DNA of 64,000 bases from Nocardia albiluteola (GTDB taxonomy: Bacteria > Actinomycetota > Actinomycetes > Mycobacteriales > Mycobacteriaceae), in NCBI RefSeq assembly GCF_018860155.1, contig NZ_JAHKNI010000004.1:310001-374000 (forward strand), read 5' to 3'. Positions 27,134-36,847 of the stretch are shown one piece after another. The notes below the pieces were generated by a model, which had not been told where the DNA came from, searched no databases, and was given only the letters and a program-made list of their open reading frames with translations. How positions within the stretch are numbered: position 1 is the first letter of the stretch; each line of letters begins with the position of its first letter. A program made the translations under genes and the position numbers.

Positions 27134-28462
27134 ATGACCGAGACTTCGATCGTTACCGCAACGAACCGCAATGGCGCGGCGGTGGCGCGCCCGAAGCGCC
27201 ATGATGCGGCACAGCCCGCTCCTGTACTGGATGTGGTGATTCCCGTCTACAACGAGGAACGCGATCTCGGCGTGTGCGTGCGCCGCCTGCACGAGTTCCT
27301 CGGCGACGGTTTCCCGTTCTCCGCGCGCATCACCATCGCGGACAACGCCTCCACCGATGCCACCCTCGATGTCGCCAACTACCTGGCCGGCGAGCTGGAC
27401 GGCGTACGCGTGGTGCACCTGGACCGCAAGGGCCGCGGCCGCGCGCTGCGGGCGGTCTGGGAGGCCTCCGACGCTCAGGTCGTCGCCTACATGGACGTGG
27501 ATCTCTCGACCGACCTGAACGGCCTGCTGCCGCTGGTGGCCCCGCTGGTGTCCGGCCACTCGGACCTGGCGATCGGCACCCGGCTGGCGAAGTCCTCACG
27601 GGTCGTGCGCGGACCCAAGCGCGAATTCATCTCCCGCTGCTACAACCTGATCCTCAAGGCCTCCCTGCAGGCACGCTTCTCCGACGCCCAGTGCGGCTTC
27701 AAGGCCATGCGTACCGATGTCGCGCGCAAGCTGCTGCCGCTGGTGCAGGACGGAGAGTGGTTCTTCGACACCGAGCTGCTGGTGATCGCCGAGCGCGCCG
27801 GGCTGCGCATCCACGAGGTGCCCGTCGACTGGATCGACGATCCCGATTCGCGCGTCGACATCGTTGATACCGCCCGCAAGGACCTGCTCGGGGTGTGGCG
27901 GGTCAGCAAGGGACTTGCCTCGGGTGCGCTGCCGGTGAACGAGCTGCGGGCCGCGATCGGCCGCGAGCCCCTGGTCGACGGCGTGCCGCTGGGCATGGTG
28001 GGCCAGCTCGTGCGGTTCGGCATCATCGGCGTGGTCTCGACGCTGGCCTACATGGTGCTGTACATGCTGCTGCAGCCGCTCACGGGTGCGCAGCCGGCGA
28101 ACTTCCTGGCGCTGCTGATCACCGCGATCGGCAATACCGCGGCCAACCGGGCCTTCACCTTCGGGGTGCGCGGCTCGACCAAGGCGGTCTCACATCAGAT
28201 CCAGGGCCTGCTCATCTTCGCCTTCACCTGGGGGCTGACCAGCGGTTCGCTGTTCGCGTTGCACCACTGGGCGCCCGCGGCCGCGGTGCACCTCGAGCTG
28301 ACGGTGCTGGTCGTGGCGAACCTGGTGGCGACGGTGATCCGGTTCGTGGCGCTGCGCTGGGTGTTCCGCGACGCGGTGCCCGCCGCCGCGATCGACAACG
28401 AACTGGCCGCCGCCGAGCTGCGGCTGGCCGCTCAGGATGAGCGGCTGTACGCGGAACTGTAA
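27134..28462 (+). CDS. Bifunctional GT2 glycosyltransferase / GtrA-like membrane protein
   Basis: The protein has 442 residues. The first 270 are a dolichol-phosphate-mannose-synthase-like GT2 domain (VVIPVYNEERDLG, DNASTDATL, and the DVDLSTDL metal-binding motif). The C-terminal part (about 285-420) is a GtrA-like domain with four membrane helices. It probably makes a polyprenyl-phosphate-linked sugar and moves it across the membrane for use by a GT39/GT-C enzyme, here the gene at 28926. The ATG at 27134 is the first that fits the family. Confidence 0.92.
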   Translation: MTETSIVTATNRNGAAVARPKRHDAAQPAPVLDVVIPVYNEERDLGVCVRRLHEFLGDGFPFSARITIADNASTDATLDVANYLAGELDGVRVVHLDRKGRGRALRAVWEASDAQVVAYMDVDLSTDLNGLLPLVAPLVSGHSDLAIGTRLAKSSRVVRGPKREFISRCYNLILKASLQARFSDAQCGFKAMRTDVARKLLPLVQDGEWFFDTELLVIAERAGLRIHEVPVDWIDDPDSRVDIVDTARKDLLGVWRVSKGLASGALPVNELRAAIGREPLVDGVPLGMVGQLVRFGIIGVVSTLAYMVLYMLLQPLTGAQPANFLALLITAIGNTAANRAFTFGVRGSTKAVSHQIQGLLIFAFTWGLTSGSLFALHHWAPAAAVHLELTVLVVANLVATVIRFVALRWVFRDAVPAAAIDNELAAAELRLAAQDERLYAEL

Positions 28463-28925
28463 GCGCCACAACACTTTCGGTCATCGAATGTGGCCGGGAT
28501 CCCGGTGGGGTCCCGGCCGCTGTCGTGTCCGGCCTGCGCCGGAAGCAGCAGAGGTCGCGCTGTATACGATTCGCGGCGCCTCGGCGGTCCTGTCCGCGGG
28601 CCGGGCGCGGGAACCCGCGTGTGAGCCGAGGCATCCGGAGGTTCTGTACGGAGGACAGGTGCGTGCGGCCGCGTACGATTCGCGGCACCCAGGTCCCGTA
28701 CGCGGGCCCGGCGCGGGAACCCGCTCGCCAGCGACGGCATGCGGAGATCTTCCTGCACCGGGCCGGCGCGTGGAGCGGTAGCCGAGCCGTGCACCTCGAG
28801 GAGGCCTGTTCGCGGGACAGGCATGTGCAGCGTGACGTGGCTCATCGGCATCCTGTGTCCGCTCCCAGATTGTTCCCAGGCTCGGCTCAGGTCGGGCTGG
28901 GGTGGATCGTGAATGATGGGGCACC
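28463..28925. repeat. Gene-free stretch with an imperfect ~107-bp tandem duplication
   Basis: TACGATTCGCGGC occurs at 28565 and 28674, and GCGCGGGAACCCGC occurs at 28605 and 28711, giving an offset of 106-109 bp. A third, decayed copy may follow to about 28820. The intervening bases are diverged. No gene is supported. The promoter of the following GT39 gene should lie at the right end. Confidence 0.55.
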
Positions 28926-30938
28926 ATGACCGACACTGCGATCGCGCCGAGTCCGGCGATCCCCGCGCCCGAAACGGCAGACCGGCGGCTCGAGCGCTGG
29001 GAAATCCTGGGTGTGGCAGGGCTGCTGATCGGCACCGCGGTCGCGTATCTGTGGAATCTGGGCATCAACGGGTGGGCGAACTCCTTCTATGCGGCCGCGG
29101 TCCAGTCGGGTGCGCACTCGTGGAAGGCGTTCTTCTTCGGCTCCTCGGACTGGGGCAATTCGATCACCGTCGACAAGACCCCGGCCTCGCTGTGGCCGAT
29201 GGAAATATCGGTGCGGCTGTTCGGCATGCACGCCTGGAGCATGATGCTGCCGCAGGTGCTGCTCGGCATCGCGTCGGTGGCGCTGGTCGTGGTGACGCTG
29301 CGGCGCACCCACGGCACCGCGGCCGGGCTCCTCGGCGGGCTCGCGCTGGCCGTGACTCCCGTTGCGGCGCTGATGTTCCGGTACAACAACCCCGATGCGC
29401 TGCTGGTCTTCCTGATGATCGCCGCGGTCTGGGCGATGACCCGCGCCCTGGACGACGGGCGCTGGCGGTGGCTGGTGCTCTGCGGCGCGCTGGTCGGATT
29501 CGGCTTCCTGGCCAAGCAGTTACAGGTGCTGCTGGTGCTGCCCGCGCTCGCGCTGACCTATCTGTTCGCGGGCCCGCCGCGGCTGGGCAAGCGCGTGGCG
29601 CAGCTGTGTGCGGCCGGGGCGGCGATGCTCGCGGGCGCGGGCTGGTGGGTGCTGACCGCCCAGCTCTGGCCCGCCGCATCGCGACCGTATTTCGGTGGAT
29701 CCCAGCACAATTCGATCATCGAGCTGACCATCGGCTACAACGGTCTCGGGCGGCTGGGCGTGGGATCGTCGAGCCCGTTCCCCGGCCCGCCGCACGGTGG
29801 AGGTGGCCGCATGGGCGGCTTCTTCGCGGGAAACGAGCCCGGCATCACCCGGATGTTCCAGGCGACGGTGGGCGGTCAGATCGGCTGGCTGATCCCCGCC
29901 GCACTGGTGCTGCTCGTTATCGGGATCATGCTGCGCGGCACGGTCTCTCGCACGGACCCGCACCGCGCGGCCCTGCTGCTGTGGGGCGGCTGGATGCTGG
30001 TGACGATGCTGGTGTTCAGCTTCATGCAGGGCCTGTTCCATCAGTACTACACCGTCGCGCTGGCGCCGGCGGTCGCCGGAACGGCGGGCCTGGGCGCGGT
30101 GACGGCTTGGCGCCATCGCGACCGACTGTGGGTACGCGTCGCCCTCGCGGTGGCTGTGGCACTCACCACCGCCACCGCTGTGCTGTTGCTCTCGCGCACA
30201 GCCGATTTCGTGCCGTGGCTGCGTTGGACGGTGCTGGCGGTGGGTATCGCCTCGACCCTCGCCCTGCTGATTCCCGCTGCGCGCGTGTTCTTCCCGGTGA
30301 TGGCTTTCGCCGCCGTGCTGGCCGCGGTGGCGGGCCCTCTGGCGTACTCGCTCGAGACGATCTCCATACCCCACGACGGCGGAATCGTGCTGGCGGGCCC
30401 GAAGATCCCGGGCGCCTTCCCCTTCGGTCCGCCGCCCGGACCGGGTAAGCCGGACGGTGACATAGCGCCAGGCACACCCGATGGCACGAAGACGCCGAGC
30501 GGTCAGCACCCGCCGACGACAGCGGGAACGCCTGCCGCGCAGCATGATCGGAACCATCCGATGTTCGGCGGCGCGCCCGATCCTGCACTGGTCGCCCGCC
30601 TGCGGAACGGCGGGGCGAACTACACGTGGACGGCGGCCGCGGTCAGCTCGATGATGTCCTCCAATCTGCAACTCGAGTCCGGTTACCCCGTCATGCCGCT
30701 CGGCGGCTTCGCGGGCATCGACCCGTCCCCAACGCTGCCGCAATTCCAGGACGACGTCTCCCGCCGCCGCATCCACTACTTCGTCGCACGTCCGGCGGGC
30801 GAACGCGGCCCCGGCTTCGGCAACAGGAAGACCGAGGCCGCCGACATCACCCAGTGGGTGCGGGACCGGTACTCCGCGACGACGATCGGCGGTCTCGAGG
30901 TCTACGACCTGACCGCGCCGAAAGCCGCCGCGAAGTAA
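28926..30938 (+). CDS. GT39-type membrane glycosyltransferase (mannosyltransferase-like)
   Basis: This 670-residue polytopic protein has about 10-12 membrane helices and a large C-terminal extracytoplasmic domain. The N-terminal loop (LGINGWANSFYAAAVQSG, then SITVDKTPASLWPM) contains the acidic residues expected of ArnT/PMT-type GT-C enzymes. It probably transfers a polyprenyl-linked sugar to an envelope acceptor and would use the product of the upstream GT2/GtrA protein. The tail from about 500 is proline/glycine-rich, followed by a globular part (FQDDVSRRRIHYFVARP). Confidence 0.9.
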   Translation: MTDTAIAPSPAIPAPETADRRLERWEILGVAGLLIGTAVAYLWNLGINGWANSFYAAAVQSGAHSWKAFFFGSSDWGNSITVDKTPASLWPMEISVRLFGMHAWSMMLPQVLLGIASVALVVVTLRRTHGTAAGLLGGLALAVTPVAALMFRYNNPDALLVFLMIAAVWAMTRALDDGRWRWLVLCGALVGFGFLAKQLQVLLVLPALALTYLFAGPPRLGKRVAQLCAAGAAMLAGAGWWVLTAQLWPAASRPYFGGSQHNSIIELTIGYNGLGRLGVGSSSPFPGPPHGGGGRMGGFFAGNEPGITRMFQATVGGQIGWLIPAALVLLVIGIMLRGTVSRTDPHRAALLLWGGWMLVTMLVFSFMQGLFHQYYTVALAPAVAGTAGLGAVTAWRHRDRLWVRVALAVAVALTTATAVLLLSRTADFVPWLRWTVLAVGIASTLALLIPAARVFFPVMAFAAVLAAVAGPLAYSLETISIPHDGGIVLAGPKIPGAFPFGPPPGPGKPDGDIAPGTPDGTKTPSGQHPPTTAGTPAAQHDRNHPMFGGAPDPALVARLRNGGANYTWTAAAVSSMMSSNLQLESGYPVMPLGGFAGIDPSPTLPQFQDDVSRRRIHYFVARPAGERGPGFGNRKTEAADITQWVRDRYSATTIGGLEVYDLTAPKAAAK

Positions 30939-31024
30939 TCCGGCCGTTCGGCGGCGAGCTTCCCATAGACGACTGTTGGACAAAGCGGTTGCCCCGGCGC
31001 GGACCGCCGAGTGAAGATCGCTGG

Positions 31025-32740
31025 GTGCTATTGACCATTACCTGTACGCGGGCCGAGGGCGCCGAGTGGGTCGCCACCGACCTGGGCTTCCTGCTGCACA
31101 AGAACCCGGCGCGGGTTCAGATGTTCGAGCAGTCGTACGGGTCGGCGCAGGTGCTGTACCCCGAGGCCACCGAGCAGCGGTGCACCGCGGCGCTGCTGCT
31201 GGAGATCGACCCGGTCGGGCTGGTTCGAGGAAAGTCGCGCGGCACAGCGGAATTCAGCCTCGGACAGTACGTGAACGACCGGCCGTATGCCGCGTCGTCG
31301 CTGCTGTCGGTCGCGATCTCGACGGTGTTCAAGACCGCGCTGCACGGGAAATGCGAGCAGCGGCCCGGGCTGGCGGACACCGCGCTGCCGCTGCGCCTCG
31401 AGCTGCCCGTGGTGTCCTGCAAGGGCGGCCCGGAGGTCGCCGAGCGGATCTTCGGGCCGTTGGGCTGGCGGGTTGCGGCCACCCCGATCCCGCTCGATCC
31501 GGCCTTCCCGGAGTGGGGCGAATCCCATTACGTGCGACTGGAATTGACCGCGGACATGCGCCTGGCCGATGCCCTGTCGCATCTGTACGTGCTGCTCCCG
31601 GTCCTCGACGGCAGCAAGCATTACTGGCTCGCCGCCGACGAGATCGACAAGCTCCTGCGCGCGGGGGTCGGATGGCTCGCCGGACATCCCGAACGCGCCT
31701 GGATCACCCGCCGCTACCTGGCGCGCAAGCAGTCCTTCGTGCGCTCGGCCCTGGCCCGCCTCGCCGAGATCGACGACGCGACGGCCGAGAGCCTGGATGC
31801 GGTCGACGACGCGGATATCGACGATGTCGATGACGCGGGTGTAGGTGATGTTGGCGTCGGTGAGGTGGGTGCCGATGCGGCGGCCGCTGGTTACGCGGGC
31901 GCCGGACCTGCGGAAACCGGCGACACCGACGCCGATGAAACGGGCACCAGCGGAGCAGCTGTTGGCTGGACGGGTGTCGGTGAAGCGGCCGCGGGTGATG
32001 CGGGGGCCTGCGACGCGGGCGCTGGTAACACGGGCGTCGGCGGTGCCGCAGCCGGTGAGGCGGTCGCCGATGACGCCGCGCGGCCGTCGTTGGCGGTGGC
32101 CCGGCGGGCCGCGGTCGTACGAGCCCTGCACGACGTCGGCGCCCGGCGGGTGCTGGATCTGGGCTGCGGCGAGGGGGCGCTGTTGCGGGAGTTGTTGCGG
32201 GACAAGGAGTTCTCCGAGATCGTGGGGGTGGACGTGTCGATGCGGGCGCTGCGGACGGCGCACCGGCGGCTGCGGCTGGATCGCGCGCCCAAGCGGGTCG
32301 TCGAGCGGATCACGCTGCGCCAGGGCGCGCTCACTTATGCGGACGCCGCGCTGCGCGGATACGACGCGGCGGTGCTCATGGAGGTGATCGAGCACGTCGA
32401 TCCGCCGCGGCTGACGGCGCTGGGGCGGGCGGTATTCGGGGCCGCCGCGCCGAATGCGGTGATCGTGACGACGCCGAACGGCGAATACAACGTCCTGTAT
32501 GAGGGCCTGCCCGCGGGCAAGTTCCGGCATACCGATCACCGGTTCGAGTGGAGCCGAGCGGAATTCGACGACTGGGCGCGTCGTGTCGCCGAAACCTACG
32601 GATACAGTGTCCGTTTCGGCCCCATCGGGCCGACGGATCCGGATCTCGGATCGCCGACGCAGCTGGCCGTCTTCGAGAAATCGGCCACGAGCAGTGGACC
32701 GACCGCCACGCACACCAGCGAGAAAGGCGCGGCATCATGA
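31025..32740 (+). CDS. hen1: 3'-terminal RNA ribose 2'-O-methyltransferase Hen1
   Basis: The N-terminal Hen1-specific domain (1-245) starts LLTITCTRAEGAEWVATDLG. The C-terminal methyltransferase (from about 355) has DLGCGEGALLRELL and the Mn-binding residues in MEVIEH and FRHTDHRFEW. Hen1 methylates the 2'-OH at the cut end of damaged RNA before Pnkp seals it, which protects the repaired site from re-cleavage. The GTG at 31025 gives the family start (M-L-L-T-I). At 571 residues it is about 100 longer than usual because of a pentapeptide-repeat linker (272-351). The stop overlaps pnkp by 4 bp. Confidence 0.95.
   Translation: MLLTITCTRAEGAEWVATDLGFLLHKNPARVQMFEQSYGSAQVLYPEATEQRCTAALLLEIDPVGLVRGKSRGTAEFSLGQYVNDRPYAASSLLSVAISTVFKTALHGKCEQRPGLADTALPLRLELPVVSCKGGPEVAERIFGPLGWRVAATPIPLDPAFPEWGESHYVRLELTADMRLADALSHLYVLLPVLDGSKHYWLAADEIDKLLRAGVGWLAGHPERAWITRRYLARKQSFVRSALARLAEIDDATAESLDAVDDADIDDVDDAGVGDVGVGEVGADAAAAGYAGAGPAETGDTDADETGTSGAAVGWTGVGEAAAGDAGACDAGAGNTGVGGAAAGEAVADDAARPSLAVARRAAVVRALHDVGARRVLDLGCGEGALLRELLRDKEFSEIVGVDVSMRALRTAHRRLRLDRAPKRVVERITLRQGALTYADAALRGYDAAVLMEVIEHVDPPRLTALGRAVFGAAAPNAVIVTTPNGEYNVLYEGLPAGKFRHTDHRFEWSRAEFDDWARRVAETYGYSVRFGPIGPTDPDLGSPTQLAVFEKSATSSGPTATHTSEKGAAS
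31838..32077. repeat. 15-bp tandem repeat inside hen1 (16 degenerate units)
   Basis: The 240 bp encode sixteen five-residue units in register, such as GVGDV, GVGEV, GAGPA, GVGEA, AAGDA, GAGNT and AAGEA. The consensus is [GA]-[AV]-G-x-[AVT]. They join the two Hen1 domains as a flexible acidic linker. Units differ from each other, so the array is old or has recombined with drift. Confidence 0.8.
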
Positions 32741-35319
32741 CGGAACTGTCCATTCCCGAACTGTCCCTGGTGGCGCTTGTCGGCTGCACCGGCTCGGGCA
32801 AATCCACATTCGCGCGCAAGCACTTCCGGCCCACCGCGATCCTGTCCTCGGACGCCTGCCGCGGCATCGTCAGCGACGACGAGAACGATCAGTCGGCCAC
32901 CGACGACGCCTTCGCGCTGCTGCACCATATCGCCGCCGTGCGGCTGCGGCGCGGGCTGCGGACCGTGATCGATGCGACCAATGTGCAGCCCAAGGCCCGT
33001 CAGGAGGTGATTCGCGTCGCCCGGGAGCACGATGTGCTGCCGGTGGCGATCGTGCTCGACGTCCCCGACCGGATATGCCTGGACCGCAACGTCGGCCGCG
33101 CCGAACGCGCTCATCTCGGCGCGCACGTGGTGAAGCGCCAGCAGCGCGATCTGCGCCGCAGCCTGCGCAATCTCGAACGCGAGGGCTTCCGCCGGGTATT
33201 CGTGCTGCGCGGTGTGGAGGAGATCGAGTCGGCGACCGTCGTCGACGAGAAGCTGTGGAACGACCGGCGTGAGCTGACCGGCCCGTTCGACGTGATCGGC
33301 GACGTGCACGGCTGCCGCGCCGAATTGGAGTCGCTGCTGGGCGAATTGGGCTATGGGCTGTGCCGCGACGACCGCGGGCGGCCGGTGGACGCGCAGCATC
33401 CCGACGGCCGCACCGCGGTGTTCGTCGGCGATCTGGTCGATCGCGGCCCCGACACCCCGGGGGTGCTGCGGCTGGTCATGGGCATGATCGCGGCCGGACA
33501 TGCGTTGTGCGTCAGCGGAAATCACGAGTACAAGCTGGTGCGCGCCCTGGACGGCAAGAAGGTCCGCATCGCGCACGGGCTGGCCGAATCGCTGGCCCAG
33601 CTCGAGGTCGAGGACGAGGAATTCCGCAAGGCCGCACACGATTTCTGCCGCGGCCTCATCGGGCATTACGTGCTGGACGGCGGCAATCTCGTGGTCGCGC
33701 ACGCGGGGCTGAAGCAGGAGTACCAGGGCCGGGCCTCCGGGCGGGTGCGCGCCTTCGCCATGTACGGCGAAACCACCGGGGAGACCGACGAATTCGGGCT
33801 GCCGGTGCGCTACCCGTGGGCCGAGGACTACCGCGGTCGCGCCGCGGTGCTGTACGGCCACACCCCGACGACCGAGCTGCGCTGGGTCAACAACACGCTG
33901 TGCCTGGACACGGGAGTGGTCTTCGGCGGGCAGCTCACGGCGCTGCGCTATCCCGAGCGTGAGCCGGTATCGGTTCCGGCGCAGCAGGTCTGGTGCGAGC
34001 CGGTGCGGCCACTGCAGGACGCCGCGGCGCCGGAGATCGCCGCCGGTGCCGTGCATCGCGATCCGGGCGTGCTCGATCTTGACGACGTGCTGGGCCGGCG
34101 CGTGGTGGAGACCCGGCACCTCGGACGGGTGAGCGTGCAGGAGGAGAATGCGAGCGCGGCGCTGGAGGTGATGAGCCGCTTCGCCATCGATCCGCGCTGG
34201 CTGATCTACCTGCCGCCGACGATGTCGCCCTGTGCCACAGCATCTTCCGGCGAGCTGCTGGAGCATCCCGCCCAGGCGTTCGAGTACTACCGGTCCGAGA
34301 ACGTCGCGCGCGTGGTCTGCCAGGAGAAGCACATGGGTTCGCGCGCGATCGCGGTGCTGACCCGCACGCCCGAGGTCGCCCGCGACCGGTTCGGCATCGC
34401 CGACGGCAGTACCGGCGCGCTGTACACGCGCACCGGCCGCCCGTTCTTCGACGACTCCGCGCTGACCGAGGTCGTGCTGGCGCGCATCCGTGCGGCCGCC
34501 GAAACCTCGGGCCTGTTCGGCGAATTGGGCTCGGACTGGCTGGCGCTGGACGCCGAGCTCATGCCGTGGTCGGCCAAGGCGATCGGGCTGCTGCGCGATC
34601 AGTACGCGGCCGTCGGAGCCGCGGCGCGGGCGGCGTTGGGCGCGGCCACCGATATCGTCGCGGCCGCGGCCGCGCGCGGCCTGGACGTCGGCGAGCTCGC
34701 CGAACGCACGGCGGCGCGCCGAACCGACGCCGACTCGTTCACCACCGCCTACGGCCGTTACTGCTGGCCGGTCGACGGCTTGACCGGACTCCGGCTGGCC
34801 CCGTTCCAGATTCTGGCCGCCGAGGGCGTGAATTACGCGGTGCGCGACCACGAGTGGCACCTGCGTCTGCTCGACGCCCTGGTCGCCGCCGATACCGACC
34901 TGTTCACCCCGACCCGGCGCAAGATCGTGGACCTGTCCGCGCCGGAGGGCGAGCGGGAGGCGACCGACTGGTGGACCGCCCTCACCGTGTCCGGCGGTGA
35001 GGGCATGGTGGTCAAGCCGGTCGATTCCCTGGTGAACGGATCGGCCACGCGCAGTGGGCGACTCGTCCAGCCGGGCGTGAAATGCCGCGGCGCGGAATAC
35101 CTTCGCATCATCTACGGCCCGGAATACCTGCGCCCCGACCAGCTCCGCCGCCTGCGCGGCCGCGGGCTGGGCCGCAAGCGGTCGATGGCGCTACGGGAAT
35201 ACGCCCTGGGCCTGGAGTCCCTGGACCGCTTCGTGGCCGAAGAACCGCTGTGGCGAGTACACGAGGCGGTGTTCGCCGTACTGGCCCTGGAGTCCGAGCC
35301 CGTGGATCCGAGGTTGTAG
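32737..35319 (+). CDS. pnkp: Polynucleotide kinase-phosphatase-ligase Pnkp
   Basis: This three-domain RNA-repair enzyme has 860 residues. The 5'-kinase has the P-loop GCTGSGKST at 16-24. The metallophosphoesterase, a 2',3'-phosphatase, has GDVHGC from about 188, then GDLVDRGPD and GNHE. The ligase/adenylyltransferase has its nucleophile K531 in QEKHMGSRA. It heals and seals broken RNA with its partner Hen1, whose stop codon overlaps this start as ATGA. The pair acts in the cytosol against ribotoxin damage, for example of tRNA. Length and order of domains are normal. Confidence 0.97.
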   Translation: MTELSIPELSLVALVGCTGSGKSTFARKHFRPTAILSSDACRGIVSDDENDQSATDDAFALLHHIAAVRLRRGLRTVIDATNVQPKARQEVIRVAREHDVLPVAIVLDVPDRICLDRNVGRAERAHLGAHVVKRQQRDLRRSLRNLEREGFRRVFVLRGVEEIESATVVDEKLWNDRRELTGPFDVIGDVHGCRAELESLLGELGYGLCRDDRGRPVDAQHPDGRTAVFVGDLVDRGPDTPGVLRLVMGMIAAGHALCVSGNHEYKLVRALDGKKVRIAHGLAESLAQLEVEDEEFRKAAHDFCRGLIGHYVLDGGNLVVAHAGLKQEYQGRASGRVRAFAMYGETTGETDEFGLPVRYPWAEDYRGRAAVLYGHTPTTELRWVNNTLCLDTGVVFGGQLTALRYPEREPVSVPAQQVWCEPVRPLQDAAAPEIAAGAVHRDPGVLDLDDVLGRRVVETRHLGRVSVQEENASAALEVMSRFAIDPRWLIYLPPTMSPCATASSGELLEHPAQAFEYYRSENVARVVCQEKHMGSRAIAVLTRTPEVARDRFGIADGSTGALYTRTGRPFFDDSALTEVVLARIRAAAETSGLFGELGSDWLALDAELMPWSAKAIGLLRDQYAAVGAAARAALGAATDIVAAAAARGLDVGELAERTAARRTDADSFTTAYGRYCWPVDGLTGLRLAPFQILAAEGVNYAVRDHEWHLRLLDALVAADTDLFTPTRRKIVDLSAPEGEREATDWWTALTVSGGEGMVVKPVDSLVNGSATRSGRLVQPGVKCRGAEYLRIIYGPEYLRPDQLRRLRGRGLGRKRSMALREYALGLESLDRFVAEEPLWRVHEAVFAVLALESEPVDPRL

Positions 35320-35344
35320 TTTCGCCGCCCATGCGCGGCGGACG

Positions 35345-36052
35345 TCACAATCCCATGCCGCGGATCATCTGATCGACCTCGGACCGATACAGCTTGTCCG
35401 GATCGGTGGTCAGCGTCCGCAGGTGACCGAGGATCTCCAGGGAGACCAGGCCGTGCAGGCGTCCCCACATGCGCAGGGCGACGGCCAGCACGGCGGGGGA
35501 CAGGTCCGGGAACAGCGTGCGTACCTCGGCGACCAGCCCAGGATCGAAGTCGCCCCAGGAGAACTCGGCCTCGGCGCGGGCGGGTCCGGCCCGCCGGTGC
35601 GCGCCCGCCGCCAGCCCGGTCAGGATCGCACACACCCGCTGCTCGGCCTCGGGCGCGGGTCCGCCCTCGGGCGGCCGATAGCCGGGGATGGGGTCGCCGT
35701 AGACGAGCCGGAAGCCCTCGGTGTGCGCGAGTGACCAGTCCCGGAAGGCGCAGGCCCACGCCAGGATTCGCCCGGCCGGGTCGTCGTCGGGGCGGGAATC
35801 CCTGGCCGCCTGCAGCGCATCGGCCATCTCGTCGTACACATCCCGGATCAGCGCCGTCACCAGATCGTCGCGCGTGGGGAAGTAGCTGTAGACGGCGTTC
35901 GCCGTCATGCCCATCTCGCGCGCGATCGCTCGCAGCGTGATCGCTCCCGGACCGTTCGCCGCCATCAGCCGCAGCGCGGTGTCCTTGATCTCCGCCGTCG
36001 TCTCCGCCCGCCGCAGCTGCCGCCTGGTCGGCACATCGGTACCCACGGGCAC
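35345..36052 (-). CDS. TetR/AcrR family transcriptional regulator
   Basis: The 235-residue regulator has an N-terminal helix-turn-helix (ITLRAIAREMGMTANAVYSYFPTRDDLVTAL) and a TetR C-terminal ligand domain. It is divergent from a small NAD(P)-binding protein 92 bp away and probably represses it and itself. Its stop is 25 bp from the convergent pnkp stop. The ligand is unknown. Confidence 0.92.
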   Translation of the reverse strand: MPVGTDVPTRRQLRRAETTAEIKDTALRLMAANGPGAITLRAIAREMGMTANAVYSYFPTRDDLVTALIRDVYDEMADALQAARDSRPDDDPAGRILAWACAFRDWSLAHTEGFRLVYGDPIPGYRPPEGGPAPEAEQRVCAILTGLAAGAHRRAGPARAEAEFSWGDFDPGLVAEVRTLFPDLSPAVLAVALRMWGRLHGLVSLEILGHLRTLTTDPDKLYRSEVDQMIRGMGL

Positions 36053-36144
36053 AACCGTACACGCCTGTGAAATTTCTAGACGGCATGTATAAACTGCACG
36101 GCGTATAGTTTCCTCACGCCATGCAAATCTTTTCAGGGAGCATC
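36053..36144. promoter_or_regulatory. Divergent promoter/operator region between tetR and NAD(P)-binding gene
   Basis: A TATAGT box at 36104-36109 could be the rightward -10. The flanking AAACT (36091-36095) and AGTTT (36107-36111) form an inverted pair around it. The sequence GGCATGTATAAACT is followed by GGCGTATAGTTTC as a loose direct repeat. This is the likely TetR binding region. The AT-rich patch stands out from the surroundings. Confidence 0.4.
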
Positions 36145-36846
36145 ATGTTCATCGGCATAATCGGGGCCACGGGCAATATCGGCCGGCATGTGGTCACCGA
36201 GGCGCTCGAGCGCGGCCATCACGTCCGGGCCTTCACTCGGGACCTCGCGGGCGTCACCGCCACGCATCCGAACCTGACCTGGGCACAGCTCGACGTCTTC
36301 GACAGCGCCGCCGTCGCCGCGCAGCTACCGGGTCTCGACGTGCTGGTGAGCGGATATCAACCCGGCAATTCGTCCATCGACTTCGACGACACCGTCGCCA
36401 GGTCCATCGCCGATCCGACGGGCTACGCGACCGTGGCGCGATCGCTCTTACAGGCTTTGGCCACCCACCCGCGTACCCGCCTGATGGTGATCGGCGGCGC
36501 CGGCAGTCTCGAGTACGCGCCCGGACGCGTGACCGCGGACGACGATGAGCGGGTGCACCGGATTCTCGACACGATAGGTCTCCCGCGGGAGTATGCCGCC
36601 GCCGTGCGCGGCGCCCGCGACGCCCTGGACCTGCTGCGCACCTCCAACCGTCGCTGGACCTACCTCAGCCCGGCCGAACAGATCGGCCCCGGCGAACGTA
36701 CCGGCCGCTACCGTGTCGGCGGCGACCAACCGGTCCTGGACGCCGACGGCAACAGCCGCGTCTCCTACCCCGACGCGGCCGTGGCGCTGCTCGACGAGAT
36801 CGAGGAGCCGCGATACCTCCAGCGCCGCTTCACCATCGGCTACTGA
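36145..36846 (+). CDS. NAD(P)H-binding Rossmann-fold protein
   Basis: This 233-residue atypical SDR begins MFIGIIGATGNIGRHVVTEAL (Rossmann motif GATGNIG) and continues as a NmrA/YwnB-like protein. It is probably a reductase or redox sensor. The ATG at 36145 has a GGGAG ribosome binding site; an upstream ATG at 36121 adds eight residues and lies close to the -10, so a leaderless start there is possible. It is controlled by the divergent TetR in all likelihood. It ends one base from the convergent phosphoketolase stop. Confidence 0.85.
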   Translation: MFIGIIGATGNIGRHVVTEALERGHHVRAFTRDLAGVTATHPNLTWAQLDVFDSAAVAAQLPGLDVLVSGYQPGNSSIDFDDTVARSIADPTGYATVARSLLQALATHPRTRLMVIGGAGSLEYAPGRVTADDDERVHRILDTIGLPREYAAAVRGARDALDLLRTSNRRWTYLSPAEQIGPGERTGRYRVGGDQPVLDADGNSRVSYPDAAVALLDEIEEPRYLQRRFTIGY

Positions 36847-36847
36847 G

